Origin: Pseudomonas lijiangensis
Lineage (GTDB): Bacteria; Pseudomonadota; Gammaproteobacteria; Pseudomonadales; Pseudomonadaceae
Assembly: GCF_018968705.1 (NCBI RefSeq)
Contig: NZ_CP076668.1
Coordinates: forward strand, 2,553,001 to 2,617,000
Direction of reading: 5' to 3'
DNA length: 64,000 nt
The position numbers and the translations under genes were made by a program. Below, piece by piece: positions 24,715 to 31,871 of the stretch. The stretch's first letter is position 1, and every line of letters begins with the position of its first letter. A model generated the notes under the pieces. It was not told the origin of the DNA. It saw only the letters and a list, made by a program, of their open reading frames with translations, and searched no databases.

Positions 24715-25977
24715 TCATTTGCCTTGCGGGCCGGTTTCTCGCAGGAAAACCGCCAGCACCATGGCGATCACGATACCCGCCAGCAGGTAGCTGCCAGCCT
24801 GCTGGAAGACCGAAAGGGACAGCTCGCCACCTGCGGCAATTCGGGTCAGCAGATGGCCGAATACCGGTGTCAGCAGGGCGCTGAAGGTAAATACCAGGAA
24901 GTTGATGGCACCGGTTGCGCTGCCTTTCACGTTGTCCGGGTTGACCTCCTTGATGATGGTGTAGGGAATCATTGCGGCTCCCGAACCAATGCCCAGCAGC
25001 AGGCCGAACAGGTAAGGCGGGGCGATGCCGGCGGGCAGATACAGAATCCCGGTACATGACACCAGCATCAGCAAGGCACCGGCCAGCATGACCGGCTTGC
25101 GCCGACCCATCCGGTCCGAAATATAGCCCAGCAACGGACAGCCTATCACCCAGCCCAGCGGCACCATGCTGCTGCGATTCACCGCCTCGGCATAGTCAAT
25201 GGACAGGCCTTCGCGCAGGAACGGAACACCCCAGATCATGTCGCCGATGGTGGTCGGCAGAAACAGCAGGCCCGCGCTGAAACCACAGAGATAAGACTGA
25301 GGATTGCTCAGTACCTGCTTGTATGGCGTGAGCAGCGAACCTGTCGCACCACTGCTGTTGACCGGTCTTGGATCATGACCTTTGGGCGTCGCGATCAGCA
25401 CCAGAATCGCAACCACCGCCAGGCAGGCAGCGGAAATGAACCAGAACTGCTCCCAGAGGATCGTGCCGTGAATCAGCGGCCCGACCCCGAACTGCCCGGC
25501 AAAACCGCCCAGCATGCCGAAGCACTGAGTAAACCCCACGGCGGTTGCCAGGTAGCGCGACGGAAAACCGTGAGTGGCCAGATAGACCGCTCCGATAAAG
25601 GAACAGGCCGAGCCTGCGCCTTGCAGCAGGCGCCCGATCTGCGCGGCCTGCAATTCGCCGAGGCCGAACAGGGCGGCACCGAGGGCAACCATGAGAATGC
25701 CCAGAGGAATCACATACTTGGCACCCAGGCGATCCAGCGCAGCGCCCGCGAGGATCGAGAACACCGAGTAGGTGTAGTAATAGAGCCCGATCAGTGCGCC
25801 GATGGCCACCACATCCTTGCCGAATGCCTGGGTCAGCTCCGGCATCATCACGCCGGGCGCCGAGCGCAGCGAATACTGAATGAAGTAGAACAGGACGCAG
25901 AACAGCCAGGCAATGACAAAGCCCGTATGCAACCGCTCGGAGCGTATGGACAAGGTGGCGGAGGAGGCGGGTGGCAT
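24715..25977 (-). CDS. MFS transporter
   Basis: 420 residues from the ATG at 25975-25977, which starts just before the first helix; a 60-residue upstream extension is unlikely. About 12 helices are visible. The MFS signature after helix 2 is seen as GAALDRLGAKYVIPLG, and the second half has GYISDRMGRRKPVMLAG. Other landmarks are RSAPGVMMPELTQAFG near the N-terminus and EVNPDNVKGSATGAINFLVF. Substrate unknown; organic anions are typical of the subgroup. Confidence 0.82.
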   Translation of the reverse strand: MPPASSATLSIRSERLHTGFVIAWLFCVLFYFIQYSLRSAPGVMMPELTQAFGKDVVAIGALIGLYYYTYSVFSILAGAALDRLGAKYVIPLGILMVALGAALFGLGELQAAQIGRLLQGAGSACSFIGAVYLATHGFPSRYLATAVGFTQCFGMLGGFAGQFGVGPLIHGTILWEQFWFISAACLAVVAILVLIATPKGHDPRPVNSSGATGSLLTPYKQVLSNPQSYLCGFSAGLLFLPTTIGDMIWGVPFLREGLSIDYAEAVNRSSMVPLGWVIGCPLLGYISDRMGRRKPVMLAGALLMLVSCTGILYLPAGIAPPYLFGLLLGIGSGAAMIPYTIIKEVNPDNVKGSATGAINFLVFTFSALLTPVFGHLLTRIAAGGELSLSVFQQAGSYLLAGIVIAMVLAVFLRETGPQGK

Positions 25978-26103
25978 GGTGTGGGCTCGCTTACAACAAA
26001 TGGAGATTCCCAACCATAGCCCGCTTTGGCGAGCAGGGCCTTGCAGCAGGTCAATAAAAACGCTGTAACACCTGATGCAGAGCGATGCCGCATAAATCAC
26101 TCT

Positions 26104-26157
26104 GTGGGAGGCAGCTTGCTGGCGACTTGTAGCTGTCGCGGCCAAGGCCCCTCCCAC
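26104..26157. repeat. Mixed REP doublet
   Basis: The left arm 26104-26125 is the GTGGGAGGCAGCTTGCTGGCGA type. The right arm 26136-26157 is the inverted GTGGGAGGGGCCTTGGCCGCGA type, with 10 bases between. The arms share only the GTGGGAG head and the end of the stem. It lies between an MFS gene and a LysR gene that point away from each other. Confidence 0.75.
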
Positions 26158-26277
26158 AAGTGACAGGTATGCCCTAGGTTTCCCGGCCGATCATCTAAAG
26201 GCACAGGCATACAAGGCTTGCGCAGACCGCTCATGCCTACTGTGGGGTTTGCATCTGGCAGCCTCTGGAAACTTCAC

Positions 26278-27198
26278 ATGAATCGCAATGATCTGCGCCG
26301 CGTCGATCTGAACCTGCTGGTGATTTTTGAAGCCTTGATGTTTGAGCGCAACCTCACCCGTGTTGCCGAGAAGCTGTTTATCGGTCAGCCAGCGGTCAGT
26401 GCCGCGCTGGGGCGCTTGCGCGATCTGTTCGATGATCAACTGTTGATGCGCAATGGCCGGGCCATGGAGCCTACAGCCAGGGCTCTGGATATCCTCAAGG
26501 AAATCCGGCCTGCGCTGGATACCATTTCCGGCGCGGTCAGTCGGGCCAAGGAATTCGATCCTTCCACCAGCAGCGATGTCTTTCGCATCGGGCTTTCCGA
26601 TGATGCCGAGTTCGGCTTGTTACCGCCGTTACTCAAGCAGCTTCGTGAAGAGGCTCCCGGCATCATCGTGGTCATTCGCCGGGCCAATTACCTGCTGCTG
26701 CCTGCCTTGCTGGCCTCAGGGGAAATCTCGGTAGGTGTCAGCTACACGGTGGATCTGCCCGCCAACGCCAAGCGTAAAAAATTGCGCGAAATCGGCTGCA
26801 AAGTGATTCGTGGTGATGCCCGTCCGGGTGCCTTGAGTCTGGATGATTACTGTGAACGACAGCATGCGATGGTGTCGTTTTCCGGTGACCTGAGCGGCAA
26901 TATCGATCTGGACCTGGCCAGAGTCGGACGTGCGCGCAAGGTGGTATTGGCCGTGCCCCAGTTCAATGGCTTGCGCGCCTTGCTGGCCGGTACCGAACTG
27001 ATTGCCACCGTCCCGGATTACGCGGCCTGTGCGCTGGTGGAAGGAAGCTCATTGCGTGCCGAAGATCCGCCATTCCCCATCGTGCCTGCCGAACTGTCGA
27101 TGGTCTGGAGCGGCGTGCATGACAACGACCCGGCCGAGCGCTGGCTGCGCTCGCGCATTGCTCACTACATGGCTGCTCCGCTGGATGTGAAAGCCTGA
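26278..27198 (+). CDS. LysR-family transcriptional regulator
   Basis: 306 residues from the ATG at 26278. The N-terminal HTH reads DLRRVDLNLLVIFEALMFERNLTRVAEKLFIGQPAVSAALGRLRDLF, the NodD/SyrM-like subclass. The C-terminal substrate-binding domain starts about residue 90 (VFRIGLSDDAEFGLLPPLL). It precedes, on the same strand, the ABM-domain, amidohydrolase and isochorismatase genes and probably regulates them. The 117-base gap before the next gene leaves room for a promoter. Confidence 0.9.
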   Translation: MNRNDLRRVDLNLLVIFEALMFERNLTRVAEKLFIGQPAVSAALGRLRDLFDDQLLMRNGRAMEPTARALDILKEIRPALDTISGAVSRAKEFDPSTSSDVFRIGLSDDAEFGLLPPLLKQLREEAPGIIVVIRRANYLLLPALLASGEISVGVSYTVDLPANAKRKKLREIGCKVIRGDARPGALSLDDYCERQHAMVSFSGDLSGNIDLDLARVGRARKVVLAVPQFNGLRALLAGTELIATVPDYAACALVEGSSLRAEDPPFPIVPAELSMVWSGVHDNDPAERWLRSRIAHYMAAPLDVKA

Positions 27199-27315
27199 GG
27201 TGCAAGACAGCACATACATTCAATTTCCGGCCTGTAATCAACGGCACTATCTCCCTCGGTCAAGCACATCGTCTGGCCTGGAGATTTTCATTCTGTGTTT
27301 ACGGAGCTGCCGGCC

Positions 27316-27930
27316 ATGTCCGATCCCATTCGTCTCGATGCACAAGCAGGTGTCCTGAACAGCGCGGTCTTCAATGAAGTCGTCACCCTGGTCATCAAGC
27401 ACCGGATCAAGGCCGGACAAGAGTCGGCTTATGAGGCCTGGCTGCGCCGCATCGTCACCATTGCCGGTGGCTATCCGGGACATCTGGGTGTGGATGTGAT
27501 CCGCAGCAAGTCCGGCGGCCTGCATCTGTTTACCTGTGTCCTGCGTTTTCACTCCACCGAAGCCATGCAGAGCTGGCTGGAATCCGATGAGCGCAAGCAA
27601 CTGGTCCAGGAAGCCGCGCCTATGCTTGCCGATGGCGACCAGACGCAGGTCAACCCGCACAACGAGTTCTGGTTCACACCGGTGACGGATGAGGCCGGGC
27701 CTCCACCTCGCTGGAAGCAGGCGTGCGTGACCTTTCTGGTCATCCTGCCGCTGAGTCTGTTGATTCCTCTGCTGTGGAAGCCGGTCTTTGCGTTCAGTCC
27801 ATGGCTGTCGGGTTATCTCGTCAGCAATGCGCTGGTGACGGTGACCATCGTTCTGCTGGTGGTTTATCTGCTGATGCCAGCAGCAACCCGTCTGTTTGCG
27901 CCCTGGCTCAAAGCCTCACAAGGAAAGTGA
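27316..27930 (+). CDS. Antibiotic biosynthesis monooxygenase (ABM) domain membrane protein
   Basis: 204 residues from the ATG at 27316. The N-terminal ABM/dimeric alpha-beta barrel domain (about 18-110) has VTLVIKHRIKAGQESAYEAWL and FTCVLRFHSTEAMQSWL. It is followed by two membrane helices (about 133-152 and 168-192). Soluble ABM proteins are cofactor-free oxygenases or haem-degrading enzymes. The membrane-anchored form has no firmly known role. It lies four bases before the amidohydrolase start, so the two are in one operon. Confidence 0.82.
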   Translation: MSDPIRLDAQAGVLNSAVFNEVVTLVIKHRIKAGQESAYEAWLRRIVTIAGGYPGHLGVDVIRSKSGGLHLFTCVLRFHSTEAMQSWLESDERKQLVQEAAPMLADGDQTQVNPHNEFWFTPVTDEAGPPPRWKQACVTFLVILPLSLLIPLLWKPVFAFSPWLSGYLVSNALVTVTIVLLVVYLLMPAATRLFAPWLKASQGK

Positions 27931-27934
27931 TCCC

Positions 27935-29914
27935 ATGAGTGATGAGAAAACCGATTTGCAGCGCAGGCGCTTCATCGCCAAAGGCTCATTGCTGAGCGCC
28001 GCTGCGGCGATCCTCCCAGTCTTGCCGTTCGCCGGTCATGCCGGCGCTTCCCAAACGTTTGCCAAAGGTGCTGCGATGAATGTCGAACTGATTCTCTTCA
28101 ATGGTCAATTTCATACGGTCGATCGTGAAAAGCCCAAGGCCAGTGCCGTGGCAATCAGTGGCGGACGTTTTGTGGCCGTGGGCACCGAGGCCGAGGTGAT
28201 GGCGTTGCGCGGCAGCGCCACTCAGGTCATCGATCTGCAGAAGCGTACGGTGATTCCCGGTCTGAACGACTCACACCTGCATCTGATTCGCGGTGGACTC
28301 AATTACAACCTGGAACTGCGTTGGGAAGGCGTTCCGTCCCTGGCCGATGCCTTGCGCATGCTCAAGGAACAGGCCGACCGCACGCCGACGCCACAATGGG
28401 TGCGTGTCGTGGGTGGCTGGAATGAATTCCAGTTTGCCGAAAAGCGCATGCCGACTCTTGAAGAACTCAATCAGGCGGCGCCTGATACCCCGGTATTCGT
28501 GCTGCACCTCTATGACCGAGCCTTGCTCAACCGCGCCGCCTTGCGAGTGGCAGGCTACACCCGCGATACCCCCAATCCGCCCGGTGGCGAGATCGTTCGG
28601 GACTCGCAGGGCAACCCCACTGGCATGCTGGTGGCCAAACCCAATGCCATGATCCTGTATTCGACACTGGCCAAGGGGCCGAAGCTGCCGTTGGAGTATC
28701 AGGTCAACTCGACCCGACAGTTCATGCGCGAACTCAACCGCCTGGGCGTCACCAGTGCCATCGATGCGGGCGGCGGCTTCCAGAACTATCCCGACGATTA
28801 TGCGGTGATTGAACAGTTGGCCCGGGAAAAGCAGCTTACGGTGCGTATTTCCTACAACCTGTTCACCCAGAAGCCCAAGGAAGAACTGGCCGATTTCAAG
28901 AACTGGACCAGCTCGGTCACTCTGCATCAGGGCGACGACTTCCTGCGGCATAACGGGGCAGGGGAGATGCTGACCTTCTCGGCTGCCGACTTCGAGGATT
29001 TCCTTGAACCACGCCCAGACCTGCCGCCTGGCATGGAGCAGGATCTCGAGCCTGTGGTCCGGCATCTGGTCGAGCATCGCTGGCCGTTCCGTTTGCATGC
29101 GACCTATGACGAATCCATCAGCCGGATGCTGGATGTCTTCGAGAAGGTCAACCGCGATATCCCGTTCAATGGCCTGCCGTGGTTCTTCGACCACTGCGAA
29201 ACCATTACTCCCCGCAATATCGAACGGGTCAGGGCGCTGGGCGGTGGCATTGCGATCCAGGACCGCATGGCGTTCCAGGGCGAGTATTTCGTCGACCGTT
29301 ACGGTGCCAAGGCTGCCGAAATGACGCCGCCGATCAAACGCATGCTGTCCGAAGGCGTGCCGGTGGGGGCGGGCACTGATGCTACACGGGTTTCCAGCTA
29401 CAACCCCTGGACGTCGCTGTACTGGATGGTCAGCGGGCGCACGGTGGGCGGGCTTGAGCTGTATCCCGAAGGCTTGCCTCGTGAAACCGCCCTTGAACTG
29501 TTCACCCACGGCAGCGCCTGGTTCTCGTCCGAACAAGGCAAGAAAGGCCAGATCAAGGTTGGCCAACTGGCGGATCTGGTCGCCTTGTCGGCGGACTACT
29601 TCAGTGTCGAGGAAGAGTCCATCAAGTGGATCGAGTCGGTGCTGACCGTCGTTGATGGCAAGGTCGTCTTCGGCTCCGGCGATTTCGAGAAACTGGCTCC
29701 AACGAGTCTGCCTGTGCTGCCGGACTGGTCGCCGGTTGCAAAAGTCGCCGGGCACTGGCGACCTGCATCGCCGGCACTGGCCCAGGTTCACCAATGCAGC
29801 GGCCCTTGCGCCGTGCACTCCCACAGCCATGAGCGCGCACGGCTTTCCAGCGTGCCGGTCAGCGACTTCCAGGGTTTCTGGGGCGCGTTTGGCTGTTCAT
29901 GTTTTGCGTTCTGA
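27935..29914 (+). CDS. Tat-exported amidohydrolase, YtcJ family, with Cys/His-rich tail
   Basis: 659 residues from the ATG at 27935, with AGGAAAG upstream. The N-terminal RRRFIAKG twin-arginine signal indicates periplasmic export. The amidohydrolase-3 metal site shows PGLNDSHLHLIRGG, later LHATYDES, WFFDHCE and GAGTDATR (metal Asp). The C-terminal about 45 residues contain HQCSGPCAVHSHSHER and GCSC, a possible extra metal-binding tail. YtcJ-type enzymes hydrolyse N-acyl or cyclic amides. It lies between the ABM protein and a YcaC-type hydrolase, suggesting stepwise breakdown of one compound. Confidence 0.85.
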   Translation: MSDEKTDLQRRRFIAKGSLLSAAAAILPVLPFAGHAGASQTFAKGAAMNVELILFNGQFHTVDREKPKASAVAISGGRFVAVGTEAEVMALRGSATQVIDLQKRTVIPGLNDSHLHLIRGGLNYNLELRWEGVPSLADALRMLKEQADRTPTPQWVRVVGGWNEFQFAEKRMPTLEELNQAAPDTPVFVLHLYDRALLNRAALRVAGYTRDTPNPPGGEIVRDSQGNPTGMLVAKPNAMILYSTLAKGPKLPLEYQVNSTRQFMRELNRLGVTSAIDAGGGFQNYPDDYAVIEQLAREKQLTVRISYNLFTQKPKEELADFKNWTSSVTLHQGDDFLRHNGAGEMLTFSAADFEDFLEPRPDLPPGMEQDLEPVVRHLVEHRWPFRLHATYDESISRMLDVFEKVNRDIPFNGLPWFFDHCETITPRNIERVRALGGGIAIQDRMAFQGEYFVDRYGAKAAEMTPPIKRMLSEGVPVGAGTDATRVSSYNPWTSLYWMVSGRTVGGLELYPEGLPRETALELFTHGSAWFSSEQGKKGQIKVGQLADLVALSADYFSVEEESIKWIESVLTVVDGKVVFGSGDFEKLAPTSLPVLPDWSPVAKVAGHWRPASPALAQVHQCSGPCAVHSHSHERARLSSVPVSDFQGFWGAFGCSCFAF

Positions 29915-29970
29915 TTGTTTCACCCTTGCATGCAAACACCGGATGTCGATAAAAAACCAAGGAGTCAACC

Positions 29971-30594
29971 ATGAGCACCCCGTACAAACGCTTGAACAAA
30001 GATGACGCAGCCGTTCTGTTGGTCGATCACCAGACTGGCCTGATCTCTCTGGTCCAGGACTTTTCGCCCAACGAATTCAAGAACAATGTCCTGGCTTTGG
30101 GCGATGTAGCCAAGTTCTTCAACCTGCCGACCATCCTCACCACCAGCTTCGAACAAGGCCCCAACGGCCCGCTGGTGCCTGAACTCAAGGAAATGTTCCC
30201 GGATGCCCCGTACATTCCGCGTCCAGGACAGATCAATGCCTGGGACAACGAGGATTTCGTCAAGGCCGTCAAGGCGACCGGTCGCAAGCAGTTGATCATC
30301 GCAGGTGTGGTGACCGACGTTTGCGTGGCATTCCCGACCCTTTGCGCTCTGGCCGAAGGTTTCGAAGTGTTCGTGGTGACCGACGCTTCCGGTACTTTCA
30401 ATGAAACGGTCCAGCAGGCCGCGTGGGCACGCATGACTGCTGCGGGTGCGCAACTGGTCAACTGGTTCTCGGTGGCCTGCGAACTGCAGATCGACTGGCG
30501 CAACGACATGGAAGGTCTGGCCAATCTGCTTTCCCAGCGCATCCCCAACTACCGCAACCTGATCAACAGCTACACCGCTTTCACTGCCCGCTAA
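29971..30594 (+). CDS. Isochorismatase-family hydrolase, YcaC type
   Basis: 207 residues. Cysteine-hydrolase fold with catalytic triad residues visible as LLVDHQTGL (Asp), a mid-protein Lys, and IAGVVTDVCVAFPTLCALAEGF, with the VCVAF Cys as nucleophile. YcaC proteins are octameric hydrolases of unclear substrate. AAGGAG lies before the ATG. It follows the Tat amidohydrolase by 56 bases and is the last gene before a strong terminator-like hairpin, so it closes the LysR-linked operon. Confidence 0.9.
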   Translation: MSTPYKRLNKDDAAVLLVDHQTGLISLVQDFSPNEFKNNVLALGDVAKFFNLPTILTTSFEQGPNGPLVPELKEMFPDAPYIPRPGQINAWDNEDFVKAVKATGRKQLIIAGVVTDVCVAFPTLCALAEGFEVFVVTDASGTFNETVQQAAWARMTAAGAQLVNWFSVACELQIDWRNDMEGLANLLSQRIPNYRNLINSYTAFTAR

Positions 30595-30611
30595 AACCGG
30601 CAGCCCCTCTA

Positions 30612-30643
30612 CGTCGGCAGTGACCGGATAGTCACTGCCGACG
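30612..30643 (+). terminator. Hairpin terminator after the isochorismatase gene
   Basis: Arms CGTCGGCAGTGAC and GTCACTGCCGACG form a perfect 13-bp stem with a 6-base loop, followed by CTTCTTTTGC. It starts 17 bases after the stop codon. Confidence 0.75.
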
Positions 30644-30668
30644 CTTCTTTTGCGGGTTTCAAAAAATT

Positions 30669-30730
30669 ATGTAGTGATCAAAAATAATCACTACATATTG
30701 GTTGACGCCTGCCTTTTCCTTTTGCATTAT
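30669..30730 (+). promoter_or_regulatory. Palindromic operator and sigma70 promoter in a gene-poor stretch
   Basis: ATGTAGTGAT (30669-30678) and ATCACTACAT (30687-30696) form an inverted repeat with an 8-base spacer. It ends six bases before TTGACG (30702-30707), then 17 bases, then CATTAT (30725-30730). The rest of the gap (30731-31113) shows small hairpins, for example CTCCC/GGGAG at 30739-30753, but no gene I can support. It may be a long leader of the next gene. Confidence 0.5.
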
Positions 30731-31113
30731 GCAGCTGTCTCCCTGATCGGGAGCGCTGGAAAAGATGTACTGAACAGGCTCGGCAAGCCGTCGAGATGTT
30801 CCCCGGATGCAGGCTGCCCACAAGGCAGATTGATGAAGCTGACCCGGCATGGCCCGTCCGACAGGGCGAGCAGCTGGCGAAACGTCCTCATGATACTTGT
30901 GGCAGACCTTGTAACGGTCGCCAGCCAGGTCTTTGGCTTTCGCTACGCTCTCCTTCCGTGACGCCTCCCTGTTGTAGTGGCTTTATCACAAGGCTACCTG
31001 CATGTCCTCTGGGTCGGGTTGCAAGACGTGAACATGACGCACTGTCTCTCACCCGACAGGCAAGTTTATCTATCAATGGTCTTAAACAGGTTAACGAGCG
31101 AAGGAGCATCAAC

Positions 31114-31434
31114 ATGAATATCAACAATCATCCAACTATTGATGAACTGGCTCGTCTGTTTGCAGCGCGCAAAGATACTCTGGACAGCCATATCCTCTGG
31201 ATCGAACACTCGGGTGAGGTCCATATCGACCCCATGTCGCCCTGCACGGCAGAGAGCGAATTCCAGGAAAACCACCCGCAAATGCTCGCCAGCCTGAAGA
31301 TGTTCCGCAGAGGGCAGGGCTACGTCGGCAAGAAGGCTGCCGCTGATACCGAGTTCATGAAAGGTCTGTTGCAGAACCTGAAAGATGAATGGCAAAACGC
31401 TAAAAAACAACAGCGTTTTGTTCGGGTCGCCTGA
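31114..31434 (+). CDS. Conserved-looking small protein of unknown function
   Basis: 106 residues with AAGGAG six bases before the ATG. Soluble and charged; it starts MNINNHPTIDELARLFAARKD and has ILWIEHSGEVHIDP and FRRGQGYVGKKAAAD. No signal, membrane segment or known motif. A clear terminator follows, and a sigma70-like promoter about 380 bases upstream could drive it, leaving an unusually long leader. I do not recognise the family. Confidence 0.7.
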   Translation: MNINNHPTIDELARLFAARKDTLDSHILWIEHSGEVHIDPMSPCTAESEFQENHPQMLASLKMFRRGQGYVGKKAAADTEFMKGLLQNLKDEWQNAKKQQRFVRVA

Positions 31435-31471
31435 TAGAAACGACAACTAAAAAATACACGACTATTAAAAT

Positions 31472-31498
31472 ATGCCCTCTTATTGAGGGCATTTTTTT
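31472..31498 (+). terminator. Rho-independent terminator
   Basis: ATGCCCTC-TTATT-GAGGGCAT hairpin followed by seven T. It lies 38 bases after the 106-residue gene. Confidence 0.9.
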
Positions 31499-31542
31499 AA
31501 CAGCGTTATTAGTCTTTAAAAGATAAAACAGCTCCACACTTT

Positions 31543-31584
31543 CTTGCCGCTTGCCGCTTGCCGCTTGCCGCTTGCCGCTTGCCC
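31543..31584. repeat. CTTGCCG heptamer tandem repeat
   Basis: Five perfect CTTGCCG units (31543-31577) and a sixth with one change. It lies between the terminator and the cdiA-like promoter. Copy number is likely to vary by slippage. The same CTTGCCGCTTG word occurs before mgsA-like. Confidence 0.85.
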
Positions 31585-31619
31585 GCGTACCAAACCCGAC
31601 ACACGGTCGACACAGAAAT

Positions 31620-31681
31620 TTGACGTCATAATGATGTCAATCTACAATCGCGCCGAATTTGATATCAATATGATATTGCAA
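31620..31681 (+). promoter_or_regulatory. Consensus sigma70 promoter of the cdiA-like gene with two operator-like near-palindromes
   Basis: TTGACG (31620-31625), 17 bases, TACAAT (31643-31648). A near-palindrome with arms TTGACGTCA and TGATGTCAA covers the -35 and spacer (31620-31640). A second copy, TTGATATCA then TGATATT, begins at 31659, 39 bases later and just past the expected start point. This arrangement suggests repression. The leader before the ATG is about 215 bases. Confidence 0.6.
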
Positions 31682-31871
31682 GGATGCGCGCCGTGTACCT
31701 ATCCGCCCAAAGACGGCTTCGCCAGTCCTTCACGCTGCCACTCCTCTGGTTTCCCCGACCATTCCCGCTCCCGCCTCCGGTGAGCAGAACCTGATCTGCC
31801 GATCGGTTTTCGCTTTGAACTGCTTTTCAAAATCTTTCCAGACTTTCTGATCCCCGCAGGAATACTTCCGC

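Noticed and set aside
30650..31127. Several overlapping open frames on both strands before the 106-residue gene
   Set aside because: They conflict with one another, have odd amino-acid content, lack ribosome-binding sites, and are crossed by hairpins and a promoter.
31543..31584. CRISPR-like array from the CTTGCCG repeats
   Set aside because: The units are 7 bp with no spacers and no cas genes are near. It is a simple tandem repeat.
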